Shown here in pieces: positions 8,235 through 16,742 of a stretch of 64,000 nucleotides of DNA. Position 1 is the stretch's first letter; each line of letters begins with the position of its first letter. Below the pieces are notes generated by a model. That model made no database searches, was not told the DNA's origin, and was given only the letters and a program-made list of their open reading frames with translations. A program made the position numbers and the translations under genes. Source of the stretch: Streptomyces rimosus subsp. rimosus (lineage in GTDB: Bacteria > Actinomycetota > Actinomycetes > Streptomycetales > Streptomycetaceae); contig NZ_JOCQ01000007.1 in the NCBI RefSeq assembly GCF_000720725.1, positions 129,214-193,213 of the forward strand, given 5' to 3'.

Positions 8235-8834
8235 GTGCCCGCCGACCCTTTGCGCCGAGCCGCAGACCCCCAACGCAGGACCGCCGCGCGCCCCGCGACC
8301 GGCGGCTCCGCGACGAGCGCGGTCGAGGTGCGCAGAAGCTCGCGGCGCCGCCGTACGGTCTCCGCCTACCGCGAGGGCGACCGCACCATCGTGCTGATCC
8401 CGGCCCGGATGTCCGAGGCGGAGGAGCGGCGCTGGGTGACGGTGATGCTGGACAAGCTCGCCGCGCAGGAGAGCCGGCGGATGCTCGGCGACGGCGAGCT
8501 GGCCGAGCGCGCGGAGCGCCTGTCGCTCCAGTACCTGGACGGCCGGGCCAGGCCCGCCACGGTGCGCTGGGTGACCAACCAGAACACCCGCTGGGGCTCC
8601 TGCACGCCCGCCGAGGGCAGCATCCGCCTCTCGCACCGGCTCCAGGGCATGCCCGAGTACGTCATCGACTATGTGCTCCTCCATGAGCTGGCGCATCTTC
8701 TCGTCCCCGGTCACGGACAGCGTTTCTGGCAGCTCCTGGAGTCATACCCACGCACGGAGCGGGCGCGCGGCTATCTCGAAGGCGTGGTCGCGGCGGAGCG
8801 GCTGCCGCATTTGCCCGCTGCCCGTACGGAATGA
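8235..8834 (+). CDS. YgjP/SprT-like zinc metallopeptidase (DUF45)
   Basis: A 199-residue protein with the zinc signature HELAHLLVPGHGQRFW near residues 153-168: HExxH followed by a third histidine in HGxxFW, which is the YgjP/WLM pattern. The preceding WVTNQNTRWGSC also matches this family. An Arg-rich disordered region covers the first 40 residues. GTG start at 8235. The physiological substrate of these cytoplasmic proteins is unknown. Divergent from the ThiF-like gene. Confidence 0.85.
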   Translation: MPADPLRRAADPQRRTAARPATGGSATSAVEVRRSSRRRRTVSAYREGDRTIVLIPARMSEAEERRWVTVMLDKLAAQESRRMLGDGELAERAERLSLQYLDGRARPATVRWVTNQNTRWGSCTPAEGSIRLSHRLQGMPEYVIDYVLLHELAHLLVPGHGQRFWQLLESYPRTERARGYLEGVVAAERLPHLPAARTE

Positions 8835-8950
8835 GGCCGGTTCGGCACGCTTTGTGCCGCGCCCCGGCATCGCCCGCCGTCAGCGGCAGCGGTTAGCCTG
8901 GCGCGACGTCAATCAGAGCGCGAAGCGGGAGCGGGGGACGGTCGTTACGT

Positions 8951-10699
8951 ATGGCCAGGGAATTCCAGCGGGGCCACAAGGCCAGGATCAGTGATCTGAC
9001 GGCCGGGACGGATCTGTACGTGGGCGTGCAGATCGCGGGTTCCGGCCTGACCTTCGACATCAGCTGCTTCGGGCTCGACGCGGACGAGCGGCTCTCCGAC
9101 GACCGGTACTTCGTCTTCTTCAACCAGCCCGCGTCGCCCGAGGGCGCGATCCAGCAGCTCGGCCCGCAGGCGGGCGACACCGAGTCCTTCCGGGTCACAC
9201 TCGACCGGATACCGCAGCACATCCAGAAGCTCTCCTTCACCGCCACCCTGGACGGCGCGGGACAGATGTCCCAGGTCGGGCCCGGCTACCTGCGCATCGT
9301 CGCCGGCGGTGAGGAGGTCGCCCGTTACGCGTTCAACGGCGGCGAGTTCACCACCGAGCGCGCCGTCATGCTCGGCGACTTCTACCTGAAGGGCGAGTGG
9401 CGCTTCGCCGCGGTCGGGCAGGGCTTCGACGGCGGCTTGGAGGCGCTGCTGAAGAACTTCGGCGGCGAGGTCGCCGAGGAGGAGCCCGCGGCTGCGCCTG
9501 AGCCCGCGCCGCAGGGCGGCGTGCCGGGCTTCGCGCCGCCCGCCGCCTCCGAGCCCGCGCCGGGCTTCGCGGTCCCGACGGCGCAGGGGCAGCCCGCCAC
9601 ACCGCAGCCGCCCGTCCCGGCGCCCGCCGCACCGCAGCCGCCCGCCCCGGCCTTCGGTGCGCCCCCGAGCGCGCCCCAGGGCGCCCCGCAGAGCCAGCAG
9701 CTTTACGGAGCACCGCAGCCCCCGGCACCACCCCAGCCGGAGCCGCATGCCCAGCCGCCAGCTCCGCCGATGCACGGCGCCCCGACTATCGCGGCCCCGA
9801 TGGCACCGCCGACCGGCCCCCCGGCCCAGCTCCCCGGCCAGCAGCCGCCGTTCGGCCAGGACCCGTACCAGCAGGCACCGCCCGCTCCGTACGGCCAGCC
9901 GCCCCAGGCAGCCCCTCAGGCGCCGCCCCAGGCCCCGTACGGCCAGCCGGTCGGCCAGTTCCCCGGCCAGCAGGCCCCGGCCCCGTACGGCGCTCCGCAG
10001 GGCCAGCCGTCTCCGTACGGGCAGCCGTCCGCCCAGGGGCCCGGCCTCGGCGTCGTCCTGGACAAGTACCGCGAGGCCCCGACCGGTCAGCGGTGGACCC
10101 CGCAGAACGAGAAGCTGATCCGCGCCGACCTCGGCATCGACGGACAGCCGGTGCTCGCCCGCCAGGGCAGCATGGTCCTCTACCAGGGCAAGGTCGACTT
10201 CAGCTACAAGGGCGCCGGCATCCGGGGCCGCATCGTGGGCAACGCCACCGGCCAGGAGATGCAGCTGATGCGCTGCACGGGCCAGGGCCAGGTGTTCTTC
10301 GCGGACAACAGCGCCCATGTGCACCCGATCGAGCTCCAGGGCGACGCGATCTGCGTGTCGGCCGAGAGCGTGCTCGCCTTCGACGAGTCGCTCCAGCACG
10401 AGGTCCGCCGCATCGAGGGGCACGGCATTCCGGGCGGCGCGCTGTTCACCATGCAGTTCCAGGGCACCGGCACGGTCGTCGTCAAGACCCGGGGCACCCC
10501 GGTCGTCCTCCCGGTCACCCCGACGACCTTCGCGGACGCCAACGCCATCGTCGCCTGGTCGGCCGGCTCGCAGGTGATCATCTCCAGTCAGGTGAGCCTG
10601 CGCCGCCACGCCTATCCGGGCCACTCCGGCGAGACCGTGAACCTCCAGTTCCGCGGCGCGCCCGGCAATTTCATCGTCGTCCAGCCCTACGAGGTCTGA
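8951..10699 (+). CDS. TerD domain fused to AIM24 domain through a Pro/Gln linker
   Basis: A 582-residue fusion. Residues 1-175 are a TerD-family calcium-binding domain (FDISCFGLDADERLSDDRYFVFFNQ; later FTTERAVMLGDFYLKGEWRF). Residues about 180-360 are a low-complexity Pro/Gln/Ala/Gly linker with repeated PYGQP-type units. Residues about 365-582 are an AIM24 beta-sandwich domain (VLARQGSMVLYQGKVDF, LMRCTGQGQVFFAD, GNFIVVQP). TerD proteins are linked to tellurite and stress resistance; bacterial AIM24 domains have no firm function. First gene of three AIM24 genes in a row with gaps of 11 and 16 bp, presumably one operon. Confidence 0.9.
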   Translation: MAREFQRGHKARISDLTAGTDLYVGVQIAGSGLTFDISCFGLDADERLSDDRYFVFFNQPASPEGAIQQLGPQAGDTESFRVTLDRIPQHIQKLSFTATLDGAGQMSQVGPGYLRIVAGGEEVARYAFNGGEFTTERAVMLGDFYLKGEWRFAAVGQGFDGGLEALLKNFGGEVAEEEPAAAPEPAPQGGVPGFAPPAASEPAPGFAVPTAQGQPATPQPPVPAPAAPQPPAPAFGAPPSAPQGAPQSQQLYGAPQPPAPPQPEPHAQPPAPPMHGAPTIAAPMAPPTGPPAQLPGQQPPFGQDPYQQAPPAPYGQPPQAAPQAPPQAPYGQPVGQFPGQQAPAPYGAPQGQPSPYGQPSAQGPGLGVVLDKYREAPTGQRWTPQNEKLIRADLGIDGQPVLARQGSMVLYQGKVDFSYKGAGIRGRIVGNATGQEMQLMRCTGQGQVFFADNSAHVHPIELQGDAICVSAESVLAFDESLQHEVRRIEGHGIPGGALFTMQFQGTGTVVVKTRGTPVVLPVTPTTFADANAIVAWSAGSQVIISSQVSLRRHAYPGHSGETVNLQFRGAPGNFIVVQPYEV

Positions 10700-10710
10700 G
10701 GGAGCCCGCC

Positions 10711-11394
10711 ATGTACGAACAGCAAATCCCGGGCCACGCCCCGACCGCGCCCGCGGCCCGGATGGAGAACCACGGCAGCGCCATGGTCAAGATCGCCATG
10801 CAGAGCGGCCAGGACGTCTTCGCCCGCACCGGCTCGATGGTCGCCTACGAGGGCTTCGTCCAGTACGAGCCGAACCCGCCCGCGGTCCGCCAGATGGCCT
10901 CCCAGTGGCTGACCGGCGAGGGCGCGCCCCTGATGAAGTGCTCCGGTGACGGCCTGCTCTACCTCGCCGACTACGGGGCGGACGTGGTCTGCATCAACCT
11001 CGACGGCGACGCGCTCTCCGTCAACGGCACCAACCTCCTGGCCTTCGACGCGCACCTCCAGTGGGGCGTGCAGCGCGTCAAGGGCATGGCGAAGTTCGCC
11101 GGCCAGGGACTCTTCAACGTCGGCATCTCGGGCACCGGCTGGGTCGCGCTGACCTCCCGCGGCACCCCGATCGTGGTGGACTGCGGGCGCGGCGAGGACG
11201 AGACGTACGTCGACCCCGACGCGCTCGTCGCCTGGTCGACCAACCTGAAGATGAAGGGCAAGCGCAGCTTCAAGGCGTCCTCGATGATCGGGCGCGGCAG
11301 CGGCGAGGCGTACCAGCTCGGCTTCTCCGGCCAGGGCTTCGTCGTCGTACAGCCCAGTGAGGACAGCACCGACCGGCTCCGGGCCCGGGGCTGA
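10711..11394 (+). CDS. AIM24 family protein
   Basis: A 227-residue AIM24 beta-sandwich protein: KIAMQSGQDVFARTGSMVAYEG, LMKCSGDGLLYLAD and GQGFVVVQPSE correspond to the three conserved strands also seen in the fusion upstream. No signal peptide or membrane segment, so cytoplasmic. ATG at 10711, eleven bases after the fusion gene stop, with GAGGGAGC upstream. It is a paralogue of both neighbours and probably forms part of the same complex or pathway; the role is unknown. Confidence 0.88.
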   Translation: MYEQQIPGHAPTAPAARMENHGSAMVKIAMQSGQDVFARTGSMVAYEGFVQYEPNPPAVRQMASQWLTGEGAPLMKCSGDGLLYLADYGADVVCINLDGDALSVNGTNLLAFDAHLQWGVQRVKGMAKFAGQGLFNVGISGTGWVALTSRGTPIVVDCGRGEDETYVDPDALVAWSTNLKMKGKRSFKASSMIGRGSGEAYQLGFSGQGFVVVQPSEDSTDRLRARG

Positions 11395-11410
11395 GGGGGA
11401 TCAAGCCATC

Positions 11411-12169
11411 ATGCAGAGTCCGCTTTTTGCCCATACCGAGGCGCAGACCCAGGACCGGTTCGCCCTCCAGAACCCGCAGTTGCTGCGGGTCGCCCTGCAG
11501 GGCCACGAGGACCTGCTCGCCCGTAAGGGCACCATGGTCGCCTACCAGGGACTGCTGGAATTCGACGGGAACTACCAGACGCCGGGGCAGCAGCACGCCC
11601 GCGCGATGTCGGGCGAGGGCCTGGACCTGATGCGCGTCTCCGGACAGGGCACGGTCTACCTGGCCAACCTCGCCCAGTACGTCCACGTCATGGACGTCGA
11701 CCACGACGGCCTGACCGTGGACAGCAACTACGTGCTGGCGCTGGACTCCGGCCTCCACTGGGAGGTCGTCTCGGTGGACAGCCAGTACGGGATCTCCGGC
11801 ACCGGCAAGTACCAGCTCAACATCTCCGGCCGCGGCAAGGTCGTCCTGATGACCTCCGGCCAGCCGCTGATGATGCAGGTCACCCCGGACAAGTACGTCA
11901 ACGCCGACGCCGACGCGGTGGTCGCCTGGTCCGCCTCGCTCCGCGTACAGATGCAGGCGCAGACGCACTCCTCGGGCGTGTGGCGGCGCCGCGGCAACAC
12001 GGGCGAGGGCTGGGAGCTGAGCTTCCTGGGACAGGGCTACGCGCTCGTCCAGCCCAGCGAGCTGCTGCCGCCGCAGAACGCCGTCATCGGTTCCGGGCTC
12101 GCCGCCCAGTTCGGCATGGGCCAGCAGGGCGCCCACGGGCAGAACCAGGGCAACATCTTCACCAACTGA
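11411..12169 (+). CDS. AIM24 family protein
   Basis: A 252-residue AIM24 protein, third of the run: LLRVALQGHEDLLARKGTMV, LMRVSGQGTVYLANLAQ and LGQGYALVQPSELL. The C terminus has a Gly/Gln/Asn-rich tail. ATG at 11411 behind GAGGGGAT. Sequence similarity to the two upstream AIM24 domains is visible by eye, so the set arose by duplication. Followed by a strong bidirectional terminator. Confidence 0.88.
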   Translation: MQSPLFAHTEAQTQDRFALQNPQLLRVALQGHEDLLARKGTMVAYQGLLEFDGNYQTPGQQHARAMSGEGLDLMRVSGQGTVYLANLAQYVHVMDVDHDGLTVDSNYVLALDSGLHWEVVSVDSQYGISGTGKYQLNISGRGKVVLMTSGQPLMMQVTPDKYVNADADAVVAWSASLRVQMQAQTHSSGVWRRRGNTGEGWELSFLGQGYALVQPSELLPPQNAVIGSGLAAQFGMGQQGAHGQNQGNIFTN

Positions 12170-12194
12170 GGCGCACCGGCCGCGCGCCTGTGAG

Positions 12195-12237
12195 CCGACC
12201 GCCGCGCGTCCCTCATCCGGGGGCGCGCGGCGGTCGG
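12195..12237. terminator. Bidirectional hairpin terminator
   Basis: Perfect 14-bp stem, CCGACCGCCGCGCG at 12195-12208 with its complement at 12224-12237, loop 15 nt, between the convergent AIM24 and NUDIX genes. No T-tract, as is usual in Streptomyces. Confidence 0.75.
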
Positions 12238-12244
12238 GCGCGCT

Positions 12245-12772
12245 CTACAGCAGCGCGCGCGTACGCTCCACGAGGCGTACGACCGAGTCGTCCGCCACGT
12301 CCGCCACCTCGTCGTACGGGAACCAGCGCAGATCCAGCGACTCGTCGCTGATCGCCGCCTCGGCCCCCTCGGGCGCCAGGGCCGCGTACTGCACGTCCAG
12401 GTGCCACGCGCACGGTGTCAGATGCCGGTCCAGGCGCACCGGCCCGCCCAGCAGCGTCAGCCCGGACGTGATGCCGGACTCCTCGCGCGCCTCGCGCAGC
12501 GCCGCGTCCGCGAGCGTCGCGTCCTCCGGCTCGCAGTGCCCGCCCATCTGGAGCCACATCTTGAGCTTGCGGTGCAGCGTGAGCAGCACCTGCCCGCGCG
12601 CCGGGTCGATCACCAGGGCGCTGGCGGTGATGTGCCCGTCCTTGCACGGCTTGCCCATGCCGTCCGGGTGGGCGGCCAGGTGGTCCAGGTAGGCGAGCCG
12701 CAGCCGGTCCTGCTCAGGGGACGGCGCGGGCCACTCCTTGAGGACCCGCGCCGCGTCGTCGTGAAGGGTCAC
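12245..12772 (-). CDS. NUDIX hydrolase
   Basis: A 175-residue NUDIX protein. The core of the box, REAREESG near residues 93-100, is intact; the region just before it (GGHCEPEDATLADAAL) shows the slightly shifted spacing seen in a common actinobacterial subfamily. It hydrolyses a nucleoside-diphosphate-linked compound; the substrate cannot be told from sequence. The GTG start at 12772 overlaps the stop of the upstream metalloprotease gene (GTGA), so the two are translationally coupled. Confidence 0.85.
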   Translation of the reverse strand: MTLHDDAARVLKEWPAPSPEQDRLRLAYLDHLAAHPDGMGKPCKDGHITASALVIDPARGQVLLTLHRKLKMWLQMGGHCEPEDATLADAALREAREESGITSGLTLLGGPVRLDRHLTPCAWHLDVQYAALAPEGAEAAISDESLDLRWFPYDEVADVADDSVVRLVERTRALL

Positions 12773-14244
12773 TTCTCGCCGTCGCCCCCGGGCTTGCCGC
12801 CCTCTTCGGAGCCGCCCCGGCCGCCGTCCTCGTCGGTCTCCTTGGTCAGGTCCGGCTTCGCCGTGCCGCCGCCGGCGGCCTCGCCGAGCATCTTGTCCAG
12901 CTCGGAGAAGTCCAGCTGCTCGTGGTGGACGAAGCCGTCCGGGTCGTCCAGGTCGGCGGCCGTCGGGAGCATGTCCGGGTGCTCCCACAGGGCGTCCCGG
13001 CCGTCCAGGCCGCGCGCGTCCGTCAGCAGGGCCCACAGCCGCGAGGCGTCCCGCAGGCGCCGCGGACGCAGCTCCAGGCCGATCAGGGTGGCGAAGGTCT
13101 GCTCGGCCGGGCCGCCGGTCGCCCGGCGCCGCCGCAGCGTCTCGCGCAGCGCGTCCGCCGAGGGCAGGTGCGGGGAGGCGGCGGCGTGCACCACCGCGTC
13201 CACCCAGCCCTCGACGAGGGCCAGCGCGGTCTCCAGACGGGCCAGCGCCGCCTTCTGCTCCGGGGTGTCCTCGGGCTGGAACATGCCCTGCTGGAGGGCG
13301 TTCTGCAGCTCCTCGGGGTGCTGCGGGTCGAGCTGGCCGACCACGTCCTCCAGCTTGGTCGTGTCGACCTTGATCCCGCGGGCGTACCCCTCGACCGCGC
13401 CGAACAGGTGCGAGCGCAGCCACGGCACATGGGCGAAGAGGCGCTGGTGGGCGGCCTCGCGCAGGGCCAGGTAGAGCCGCACCTCCTCCTCGGGGACGCC
13501 GAGGCCGGAGCCGAAGTTGGCGATGTTCCCCGGCAGCAGCGCGGCCTTGCCGGCCGGCCCCAGCGGCAGCCCGACGTCCGTCGAGCCGACGACCTCGCCG
13601 GCCAGGACGCCCAGCGCCTGCCCGATCTGCGTGCCGAACATCGCGCCGCCCATGGAGCGCATCATGCCGAGCAGCGGGCCCGCCATGGCCTGCATCTCCT
13701 CGGGCAGGACGTCGCCCATGGCCGCGCCGACGCGCTCCGCGACCGGGTCGACCAGGTCCTTCCACACGGGCAGGGTCTCCTCGACCCACTCGGCGCGGCT
13801 CCACGACAGCACGGTGCTCGCGCCCGAGGGCAGCGACGTCACGCCGTCCAGCCAGAGGTCGGCCAGGCGCACAGCCTCCTCGACGGCCGCCCGCTCGCCG
13901 TGGGAGACGCTCGCGTCCTTGGTGCCGTCCTCGGCGCCCTGCGCGACCGTCTGGCGCGCGATGTCCTTGGCCATGTCCCAGTTCACCGGGCCGCCCTCGT
14001 AGGAGAGCATCTGGCCCAGCTTCTGGAAGGCGGCACCGAGGTCGCCAGGGTTCATCTCGCCACCGGGACCGCCCATGCCGCCGAAGAGCGCCGCGAACGG
14101 ATTGTCCGCGCCGCCGCTCCCGCCGCCGAATCCGAACGGGTTCGCGGGGCCCTGGCTACCTCCCTGGCCGCCCTTCTTCTTGCCGTTGTCGCCGTCCTCC
14201 GGCTCCTCCGGCGGAAGGCCGAATCCAAATGGGGTGTCACTCAC
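12769..14244 (-). CDS. Putative zinc-dependent metalloprotease (DUF2342-like)
   Basis: A 491-residue protein. The first 90 residues are Gly/Pro/Asn-rich and disordered with repeated NPF units. The helical body contains LALREAAHQRLFAHVPWL near residues 250-270, the segment that defines this actinobacterial family annotated as zinc-dependent metalloprotease. No classical HExxH is present, so protease activity is a family annotation rather than something I can see. The GTG start at 14244 has GAGGAAA five bases upstream and fits better than the longer frame from 14319. Coupled to the NUDIX gene. Confidence 0.75.
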   Translation of the reverse strand: MSDTPFGFGLPPEEPEDGDNGKKKGGQGGSQGPANPFGFGGGSGGADNPFAALFGGMGGPGGEMNPGDLGAAFQKLGQMLSYEGGPVNWDMAKDIARQTVAQGAEDGTKDASVSHGERAAVEEAVRLADLWLDGVTSLPSGASTVLSWSRAEWVEETLPVWKDLVDPVAERVGAAMGDVLPEEMQAMAGPLLGMMRSMGGAMFGTQIGQALGVLAGEVVGSTDVGLPLGPAGKAALLPGNIANFGSGLGVPEEEVRLYLALREAAHQRLFAHVPWLRSHLFGAVEGYARGIKVDTTKLEDVVGQLDPQHPEELQNALQQGMFQPEDTPEQKAALARLETALALVEGWVDAVVHAAASPHLPSADALRETLRRRRATGGPAEQTFATLIGLELRPRRLRDASRLWALLTDARGLDGRDALWEHPDMLPTAADLDDPDGFVHHEQLDFSELDKMLGEAAGGGTAKPDLTKETDEDGGRGGSEEGGKPGGDGEK

Positions 14245-14436
14245 GGGTTTCCTCGGCTCGTAGGGCCGCCGGCCCGGGGCCGGCGGCGGCTGCCCGACAT
14301 TCTCTTCCAGCCTAGACACCCCGCCCGCATCGGGGCTCGGTGCTTCGCCGCCCCGGTGCCTGCGGCAGGATGGACGCCACCTGGTACGTACGCGTCAGCA
14401 CGCCTACGCACTGAAGACAACCGCTGGAGACGCCCG

Positions 14437-15588
14437 GTGAGTTCCCCAGATCCGACCGTTCGCGCAGCGCGAAACGCCGCTGCCGAGACCGAAAGCGCAG
14501 CCAGGCAGGCGGACGACGCGCCTGCCAGGCCGCTGCGCCGCCCCGTCGTCGCGGTCACCGGAGCCGCCTCCGGCGTGGGCGCCCTGCTGACCCAGGCGCT
14601 GACCGAGTCCGACGAGGTCAAGCGGGTGGTGGCCATCGACGAGCGGCGCGGCGAGGCCACCGAGGCCCACTGGCACGTCCTGGACGTCCGGGACCCGGCC
14701 ATCGCCGACAAGCTGCGCGGCGCGGACGTCGTCGTGCACCTGGCCCTCGACCTCGACCTGGAGACCGACGCCGCGGCCCGTACGGCGTACAACGTCCGGG
14801 GTACGCAGACGGTCCTCACGGCCGCCGCGGCCGCCGGCGTGCACCGGGTCGTGCTGTGCACCTCCGCCATGGTGTACGGCGCGCTCCCGGACAACGACGT
14901 ACCGCTGGCCGAGGACGCCGAGCTGCGGGCCACCGCCGACGCCACCGGGGTCGGCGACCTCCTGGAGATCGAGCGCCTGGCACATCGCGCGCCCCGCGCG
15001 CACCCCGGCCTGAACGTCACCGTCCTGCGCCCCACCGTCCTGGTGGGCGGTACGGACACCGCGCTGACCCGCTACTTCGAGTCGCCGCGCCTGCTCGTCG
15101 TCGCCGGTTCCCGTCCCGCCTGGCAGTTCTGCCACGTGGAGGACCTGGTCAGCGCCCTGATGTACGCCGCGCTGGAGAAGGTCGAGGGCGAGCTGGCGGT
15201 GGGCTGCGACGGCTGGCTGGAGCAGGAGGAGGTCGAGGAGCTGTCCGGGATCCGGCGCATGGAGCTGCCGTCCTCGGTGGCGCTCGGCGCCGCCGCCCGG
15301 CTGCACCGCATCGGCCTCACGCCGTCGCCCGCCGGGGACCTGGCGTACACGATGCACCCGTGGGTCGTCAGCGGCAGCCGGCTGCACGAGGCGGGCTGGC
15401 GCCCCCGGTGGACGAACGAGGAGGTGCTGGCCGAGCTGCTGGAGGAGGTCGCGGGCCGGCACACCGTCGCGGGCCGCCGGCTGGGCCGCAAGGACGCCAC
15501 CGCGGCCGGTGCGGCGGGCGCGACCGTCGCTCTCCTGGGCACCGCCGCCCTCGTACGCCGGGCCCGCAAGGCCCGCCGCCGCATCTGA
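14437..15588 (+). CDS. NAD-dependent epimerase/dehydratase-like (extended SDR) protein
   Basis: 383 residues. After about 35 disordered residues a Rossmann fold begins with VAVTGAASGVGALL (GxxGxxG nucleotide motif), followed by LDVRD (adenine pocket), DVVVHLA, the NVRGT helix and VLCTSAMVYGA. The YxxxK catalytic pair is not obvious, so the enzyme may be atypical. The C terminus is very basic (RRARKARRRI) after a hydrophobic stretch (GAAGATVALLGTAAL), suggesting membrane contact. Substrate unknown. GTG start at 14437. Confidence 0.8.
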   Translation: MSSPDPTVRAARNAAAETESAARQADDAPARPLRRPVVAVTGAASGVGALLTQALTESDEVKRVVAIDERRGEATEAHWHVLDVRDPAIADKLRGADVVVHLALDLDLETDAAARTAYNVRGTQTVLTAAAAAGVHRVVLCTSAMVYGALPDNDVPLAEDAELRATADATGVGDLLEIERLAHRAPRAHPGLNVTVLRPTVLVGGTDTALTRYFESPRLLVVAGSRPAWQFCHVEDLVSALMYAALEKVEGELAVGCDGWLEQEEVEELSGIRRMELPSSVALGAAARLHRIGLTPSPAGDLAYTMHPWVVSGSRLHEAGWRPRWTNEEVLAELLEEVAGRHTVAGRRLGRKDATAAGAAGATVALLGTAALVRRARKARRRI

Positions 15589-15792
15589 GGTCCGGTCGGC
15601 GGGGCCTTCGCGGCCGGTTGCGGGGCGCCTCCGTACGGCCACGAGAAGCCCTCGTACAGTCGCGGGGCGGCCCTTCGCACGGGGCGTGAGGCCGCGGCGG
15701 CCGCCCGCCTGTAGAAGCCTCCATACGGCCTTTCGCAGGACCGGTGGAAAGGCCATGCCACGCGGCGCCTTCCCATGCGGCACGATGGGGGC

Positions 15793-16254
15793 ATGCCAGG
15801 CATGTATGACCACCCCGGTGAGCAGAGCGCTGCGGACCCGATCCGCCTGCTCGCCGTCCGGGACACCCCGCTCTCCCTGGACGAGGTCTTCGCGGCCGTC
15901 GGCGATCCGGCGGCCGGCGGGACGGCTTTGTTCGTCGGCACGGTCCGGGACCACGACGGCGGCGCCGATGTGAACGCCCTCGGGTACTCGGCGCACCCGA
16001 GCGCCGAGGCCGAACTGCGCCGCGTCGCCGAGAAGGTGGCCGCGGACTTCCCCGTACGCGCCATGGCCGCGGTGCACCGGGTGGGCGAGCTGGCCGTCGG
16101 TGACCTGGCCGTCGTCGTCGCGGTCTCCTGTCCGCACCGCGCGGAGGCGTTCGCGGCCTGCCGGCGGCTGATCGACGATCTCAAGCACGAGGTGCCGATC
16201 TGGAAGCACCAGCGCTTTTCGGACGGCACCGAGGAATGGGTGGGTGCCTGCTGA
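15793..16254 (+). CDS. moaE: Molybdopterin synthase catalytic subunit
   Basis: A 153-residue MoaE. It shows FVGTVRDHDGG near the N terminus, HRVGELAVGD, VSCPHRAEAFAACRRLIDDL and the C-terminal active-site segment VPIWKHQRFSDG. MoaE combines with MoaD to put two sulfurs into precursor Z in molybdenum cofactor synthesis. No other moa gene is in the window, so it is a solitary copy here. The ATG at 15793 is preferred; an ATG nine bases later is possible. Confidence 0.9.
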   Translation: MPGMYDHPGEQSAADPIRLLAVRDTPLSLDEVFAAVGDPAAGGTALFVGTVRDHDGGADVNALGYSAHPSAEAELRRVAEKVAADFPVRAMAAVHRVGELAVGDLAVVVAVSCPHRAEAFAACRRLIDDLKHEVPIWKHQRFSDGTEEWVGAC

Positions 16255-16348
16255 CGGCCGGTTCCTGGCGGTGGCGCCCGTTCCGGGTGGTTTTCGGTAA
16301 AGCCTTTACGTGCGCTCCAGTTGCGTAACCCGGCCCCTGGCGTAAGCG

Positions 16349-16379
16349 TTGACCTGGCAGATGGTTAATCTGCTTATTC
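16349..16379 (+). promoter_or_regulatory. Candidate promoter with inverted repeat in the spacer
   Basis: TTGACC at 16349-16354 and TTATTC at 16374-16379, spacing 19. A perfect 6-bp inverted repeat GCAGAT/ATCTGC (16357-16373) fills the spacer, and a second perfect repeat GTAAAG-C-CTTTAC lies upstream at 16297-16309. Either could be an operator. It would drive the small membrane-protein gene at 16416. Confidence 0.45.
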
Positions 16380-16415
16380 GTCGTTGCGGTTGTTACAAGG
16401 GGTCGGGAGGCCGCT

Positions 16416-16595
16416 ATGGGAGCGCTCCTCTGGTTGCTGATTCCGGTTCTCGCCGCCATCGCCGCCGTCGTGTGGAGCAGTTGGGCATCACGCAACCGCA
16501 GGACCGGGGATGTCGCGGAACTGGCGGGGTATGCGCGCTTCCGGGAAGCGATGGAAAAGCCCGAGAAGGCGCATTCCGGTTCCGACGCGGCATGA
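16416..16595 (+). CDS. Small single-pass membrane protein (59 aa)
   Basis: A short gene with GGGAGG five bases before its ATG. Residues 3-22 form one hydrophobic helix (ALLWLLIPVLAAIAAVVW), followed by a basic stretch (ASRNRRTG) and a polar tail with FREAMEKPEKAH. By the positive-inside rule the C terminus is cytoplasmic. No known family. It precedes the PDZ-Lon protease gene by about 150 bp in the same orientation. Confidence 0.7.
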   Translation: MGALLWLLIPVLAAIAAVVWSSWASRNRRTGDVAELAGYARFREAMEKPEKAHSGSDAA

Positions 16596-16742
16596 GCATG
16601 ACGGAATGAACCGGGGCCGCGGCGGGCGTACGCAGCCGCAAGCGGCCGCCGCGGCTCCGGTTGTCCGCCGCCCTCGCGCGCCCCGCCCCCGGACGGACGG
16701 CCCCGGGGACCGGGTGTCGGAGGCGTCCCGTACTGTCGTTCC

